Shown: one piece after another, positions 61,571 through 64,000 of the stretch | Layout of the letters: each line of letters begins with the position of its first letter | Numbering within the stretch: position 1 is the stretch's first letter | Assembly (NCBI RefSeq): GCF_000695095.2 | Contig: NZ_CP011454.1 | Span: forward strand, 2,976,001 to 3,040,000 | From: Gemmatimonas phototrophica | GTDB taxonomy: Bacteria > Gemmatimonadota > Gemmatimonadetes > Gemmatimonadales > Gemmatimonadaceae | DNA length: 64,000 nucleotides | Direction of reading: 5' to 3' | The notes under the pieces: generated by a model | Told to the model about the DNA's origin: nothing | Database searches by the model: none | Seen by the model: the letters and a program-made list of their open reading frames with translations, nothing else | Position numbers and translations under genes: made by a program

Positions 61571-61999
61571 TCAGTGAATCAGGGGACGCTCGCCACCCAT
61601 GGCGCCATCATCCAACCCGACGTCGTCCGCCAGCGCACGGACATCCGCCAAGGTGATGCGGCCGTCAACATGGACGAGCGCGCGTTCCACCAGTTGCTCG
61701 AAATCGTTCAGGGTCACGGCGCCGGACGCATAGAGCGTGATGAGATAGCCCCAGGCATCCGTGGTAAACCGGCCGCGCTCGTGAGGCCCCTGCACCCGCA
61801 GGGACGGCTCACGTTCGCTGTCGGCACCGCCCCAAGTGGGCGACGGCGCATTATCGCTATACAGCAAGGAAAGAATCTCACCGATTTGTCGCCGGTCGTA
61901 TCCTTTCGCCGAGAGGTAGGCTTCCACCTCCACGACATCGGTATCGGCAGCAAAACGCTCCCGTAACTCGTTCAAGACCGGCGCCCAGCGATCGTCCAT
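61571..61999 (-). CDS. smg: Smg/DUF494-like protein
   Basis: 142 residues, acidic, mostly helical. The C-terminal half (TTDAWGYLITLYASGAVTLNDFEQLVERAL, then ITLADVRALADDVG) follows the Smg family pattern of a small C-terminal helical domain, and EVEAYLSAKGYDRRQIGEIL fits the N-terminal one. In proteobacteria smg is next to topA, as here, which supports the assignment. Function is unknown. The ATG at 61999 follows the aroK stop by 3 bases; TAGGAA just before it may serve as ribosome binding site. Confidence 0.75.
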   Translation of the reverse strand: MDDRWAPVLNELRERFAADTDVVEVEAYLSAKGYDRRQIGEILSLLYSDNAPSPTWGGADSEREPSLRVQGPHERGRFTTDAWGYLITLYASGAVTLNDFEQLVERALVHVDGRITLADVRALADDVGLDDGAMGGERPLIH

Positions 62000-62002
62000 T
62001 TC

Positions 62003-62551
62003 CTAACCTACCCCCGGCGTCCCCTCATGGGCAAGCGCCACCAGAGAATCTGTAACTTGTTGTGTGGTAAGAGTTTCCACATCAACAACGTAATCGGCCC
62101 TATTATAGAGGGCGGCTCGGGCCTCCCACAGGCTCCGCATTTTGGCCTCCGGATCCGCTTGCTGCAACAAGGGCCGAACAATCCGGGACCGCGAGATACG
62201 ACGCATGGCGGCTTCGGGGGATACCCGAAGGTGCACAATTCGTCCCGGCGGCCTCAGCAATTCTATGACACCAGCGTTCGTCACCCAACCGCCACCAGGT
62301 GCCAGAACCATTGGCGGCGCGGCAGCGAGCTCCCGGGTGAGTGCGACCTCGAGGGCCCGGAACGCCGCCTCGCCCTGTTCCGCAAAAAAGCGGGCCACCG
62401 AGCGCCCGGTACGCAGTTCTATCTCCGTATCGAAGTCCAGGAACGGGCGCCCCAACCGCTTGGCCACCGCACGCCCCATGGTGGACTTCCCGGCGCCGGG
62501 AAGCCCCACCAGCACCAGGTGCCCGTCAAACTGTGTCGTGGAAGAGGTCAT
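62003..62551 (-). CDS. aroK: Shikimate kinase
   Basis: 182 residues from ATG at 62551; an in-frame ATG at 62593, 8 bases after the aroC stop, would add 14 residues and is possible. Walker A GLPGAGKST, substrate-binding FLDFDTEIE and RTGRSVARFF, GGGWVT and the lid RPLLQ are present. It phosphorylates shikimate at O3 before EPSP formation. It is coupled to aroC upstream and smg downstream. Confidence 0.93.
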   Translation of the reverse strand: MTSSTTQFDGHLVLVGLPGAGKSTMGRAVAKRLGRPFLDFDTEIELRTGRSVARFFAEQGEAAFRALEVALTRELAAAPPMVLAPGGGWVTNAGVIELLRPPGRIVHLRVSPEAAMRRISRSRIVRPLLQQADPEAKMRSLWEARAALYNRADYVVDVETLTTQQVTDSLVALAHEGTPGVG

Positions 62552-62601
62552 GGGGGAGGCGTGAGTTTTCGGCACGATGTGCCGCGTGCCCATGTCCGCG
62601 G

Positions 62602-63798
62602 CTAACGGTCCACGCGTTCGTCGAGGCGCGCCAGATAAGCGTTGAGATTCCGCTGCGTTTCCGGCAGCGAGTCGCCACCAAACTTTTCCAGAAGTGCGTT
62701 CGCCAGAACAAAGGCAGCCATGGATTCGGCGATTACGCCCATGGCCGGGACGGCGGTGACATCGCTGCGCTCCGCGACCGCCTGTGCGGCCTGGCCGGTG
62801 GCCATATCCACGGTCCCGAGCGGGCGCATGAGGGTGGAAATGGGCTTCATGGCCACCCGAATCACCAACTCCTCCCCGGTGGTCATCCCCCCCTCCGTGC
62901 CGCCGGCCCGATTGGTGCGCCGACGCACGTGACCAGCCCGGGTACGCCCTGGAGCCGCTTCAATTTCGTCGTGCACCTCGGCACCGGTACGACGGGCCGT
63001 TTCAAAGCCCAACCCCACCTCAACGCCCTTAACGGCGGGAATGGAGAGCATGGCCTGCCCCAGCCGTCCGTCAATGCGCGTATCCCATGACACGTGCGAT
63101 CCAAGGCCTACCGGCAGGCCGGTCACCACCACTTCGCAGATTCCGCCCAGCGTGTTCCCCTCTTTCTTGGCGGCGTCGATGCGCTCAATCATGCGCGCCT
63201 CGGCCTGTGCATCGAGCGTGCGCAATGGCGACGCGTCGGAGGCCGCATTGAGATCCTCCGGCAACACATCGGGGCGCGCCGCGTCGATGCCACCCAGGTG
63301 CACCAGGTGGGATCCGATCCGTACACCGACCTCGCGCAGCAGCACCTTGCAGATCGCACCCGCTGCCACGCGCGCGGTGGTTTCGCGGGCCGAGGCCCGC
63401 TCGAGGATGTCGCGGGCGTCGCTGCGATCGTACTTGAGGAGGCCTGTGAGGTCGGCATGCCCGGGGCGCACTCGCGTCACATGGCGCTTGCGCAGCCCGT
63501 CAGTGTCGGCCTCGCGGGGCGCCGGGTCCATGATCTCCATCCAGTTCTTCCAGTCGCTGTTGCGGACCAGCATGGAGATGGGGGAGCCAAGGGTTTCGCC
63601 GGCGCGAACACCAGAGAGAAACTCAATGCGATCGGTTTCGATCTGCATCCGACGCCCGCGTCCGTATCCCTGCTGACGGCGCGCGAGTTCGGTATTGACG
63701 TCGTCGGCCAGCAACGGCACACCGGCCGGCATTCCTTCCAGTAACGACACGAGCGCGGGACCATGCGACTCGCCGGCAGTGGTAAATCTGAGGGGCAT
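62602..63798 (-). CDS. aroC: Chorismate synthase
   Basis: 398 residues. N-terminal FTTAGESHGPAL, RRQQGYGRGRRM, RPGHADLTG and SARETTARVAAGA, and the later GGTEGGMTTGE are diagnostic; FMN-binding residues are in these blocks. It converts EPSP to chorismate. It is first in the reverse operon aroC-aroK-smg-topA-trmFO-xerC. The 78 bases before it, up to the palindrome at 63877, must hold the promoter; no clear hexamers were seen. Confidence 0.96.
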   Translation of the reverse strand: MPLRFTTAGESHGPALVSLLEGMPAGVPLLADDVNTELARRQQGYGRGRRMQIETDRIEFLSGVRAGETLGSPISMLVRNSDWKNWMEIMDPAPREADTDGLRKRHVTRVRPGHADLTGLLKYDRSDARDILERASARETTARVAAGAICKVLLREVGVRIGSHLVHLGGIDAARPDVLPEDLNAASDASPLRTLDAQAEARMIERIDAAKKEGNTLGGICEVVVTGLPVGLGSHVSWDTRIDGRLGQAMLSIPAVKGVEVGLGFETARRTGAEVHDEIEAAPGRTRAGHVRRRTNRAGGTEGGMTTGEELVIRVAMKPISTLMRPLGTVDMATGQAAQAVAERSDVTAVPAMGVIAESMAAFVLANALLEKFGGDSLPETQRNLNAYLARLDERVDR

Positions 63799-63876
63799 GA
63801 GAGCAACCTACCCGGCCCCACCTGAAATCGGGAGTTGTTGAGACTGGAGACGTGGACGGTGAGAGCGAGAGGGGGG

Positions 63877-63918
63877 AAACAACGAGGGCCCCGGACTAGT
63901 CCGGGGCCCTCGTTGTTT
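63877..63918 (-). terminator. Perfect 42-bp palindrome, bidirectional terminator
   Basis: Bases 63877-63918 are exactly self-complementary about 63897/63898 (centre ACTAGT, arms containing GAGGGCCCCGG). On the reverse strand it follows the partial gene ending at 63932 and is followed by a T-run then C; on the forward strand TT follows. It separates that gene from aroC. Confidence 0.8.
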
Positions 63919-63931
63919 TCAAGATCGACGT

Positions 63932-64000
63932 TTACTGGCAGGTGGTCGTGAAGTTGTCCGGCAGTGCAACCAGCGTCACACCGCGGATGGTCGCCCCCAC
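63932..64000 (-). CDS. Last 22 codons of a gene running out of the window
   Basis: Reverse frame open from the window edge to TAA at 63934-63932. The visible residues include GVTLVALPDNFTTTCQ with a Cys one residue before the end. Too short to name. The frame is chosen because its stop lies 14 bases before the strong terminator hairpin. Confidence 0.5.
   Translation of the reverse strand: MGATIRGVTLVALPDNFTTTCQ

Noticed and set aside
59425-61656. Forward-strand open frame of over 700 codons opposite topA
   Set aside because: It mirrors the GC-rich codons of topA. The reverse frame has all TopA motifs, so this is a shadow.

Overview
The window is 64 kb of GC-rich DNA packed with genes. I infer a Gram-negative, obligately respiring heterotroph, most likely Gemmatimonadota. 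The reasons are the outer-membrane beta-barrel and lipoprotein genes, the secreted S9/M1 peptidases, Hanks-type kinase and BTAD-type regulator, the Firmicutes-like order topA-trmFO-xerC...hslV-hslU, and the GTG starts with weak Shine-Dalgarno sites. The phylum is an inference from style and family content, not a search result. I found no rRNA, tRNA, CRISPR array, transposase or phage structural gene.

Layout. 1-6.3 kb: end of a secreted protein, then a reverse operon of a two-domain ring-cleaving dioxygenase, an esterase and a SprT-like protein, then a membrane-anchored Ser/Thr kinase and a metallophosphoesterase. 6.3-15.3 kb: NAD-type isocitrate dehydrogenase, CstA peptide/pyruvate permease with its small partner YbdD, a secreted S9 peptidase, an MFS carrier and an M20 peptidase. 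15.3-20.4 kb: a sugar-activation operon (cupin, nucleotidyltransferase, Tat-exported GH109 glycosidase, second nucleotidyltransferase, galactokinase-like kinase). 20.4-25.8 kb: M1 peptidase and the Fo half of the ATP synthase (atpZ-like, atpI-like, atpB, atpE, atpF, atpH); the F1 genes apart from delta are not here. 26-27.7 kb: BsuPI-domain lipoprotein and MoxR ATPase.

27.8-32.8 kb is the oddest region. A 1,120-codon BTAD/AAA regulator changes base composition abruptly about two thirds of the way along. The lower-GC stretch continues through a membrane HD-GYP phosphodiesterase and a 23-codon ORF with a near-perfect ribosome binding site. A tandem 10-base repeat with 11-bp period lies just before the regulator. 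32.8-39.8 kb: a reverse-strand series of histidine kinase, argF, bcp, gcvT, a sigma-54 activator with a degenerate receiver, and an unknown protein.

40-53.5 kb is a self-contained beta-glucan utilisation locus of two convergent operons. The forward operon has a repeat-domain lipoprotein, a ROK regulator, a GH16 lipoprotein and a GPH-type sugar carrier. The reverse operon has a glycosidase fused to an outer-membrane beta-barrel and two GH3 exo-glucosidases. Both operons have the same inverted repeat (CTTTGTT-N9-AACAAAG) in front of the first gene, which probably defines the regulon of the encoded ROK repressor. The model is: polymer is cut and held at the surface by GH16, the lipoprotein and the barrel-glycosidase; oligosaccharides are finished by the GH3 enzymes; sugars enter through the GPH carrier. 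No SusC/SusD pair is present.

53.6-64 kb is housekeeping: hslV-hslU, a PLP-dependent dehydratase-like gene on the opposite strand, and the reverse operon aroC-aroK-smg-topA-trmFO-xerC. The window ends in a perfect-palindrome terminator and the last codons of another reverse-strand gene.
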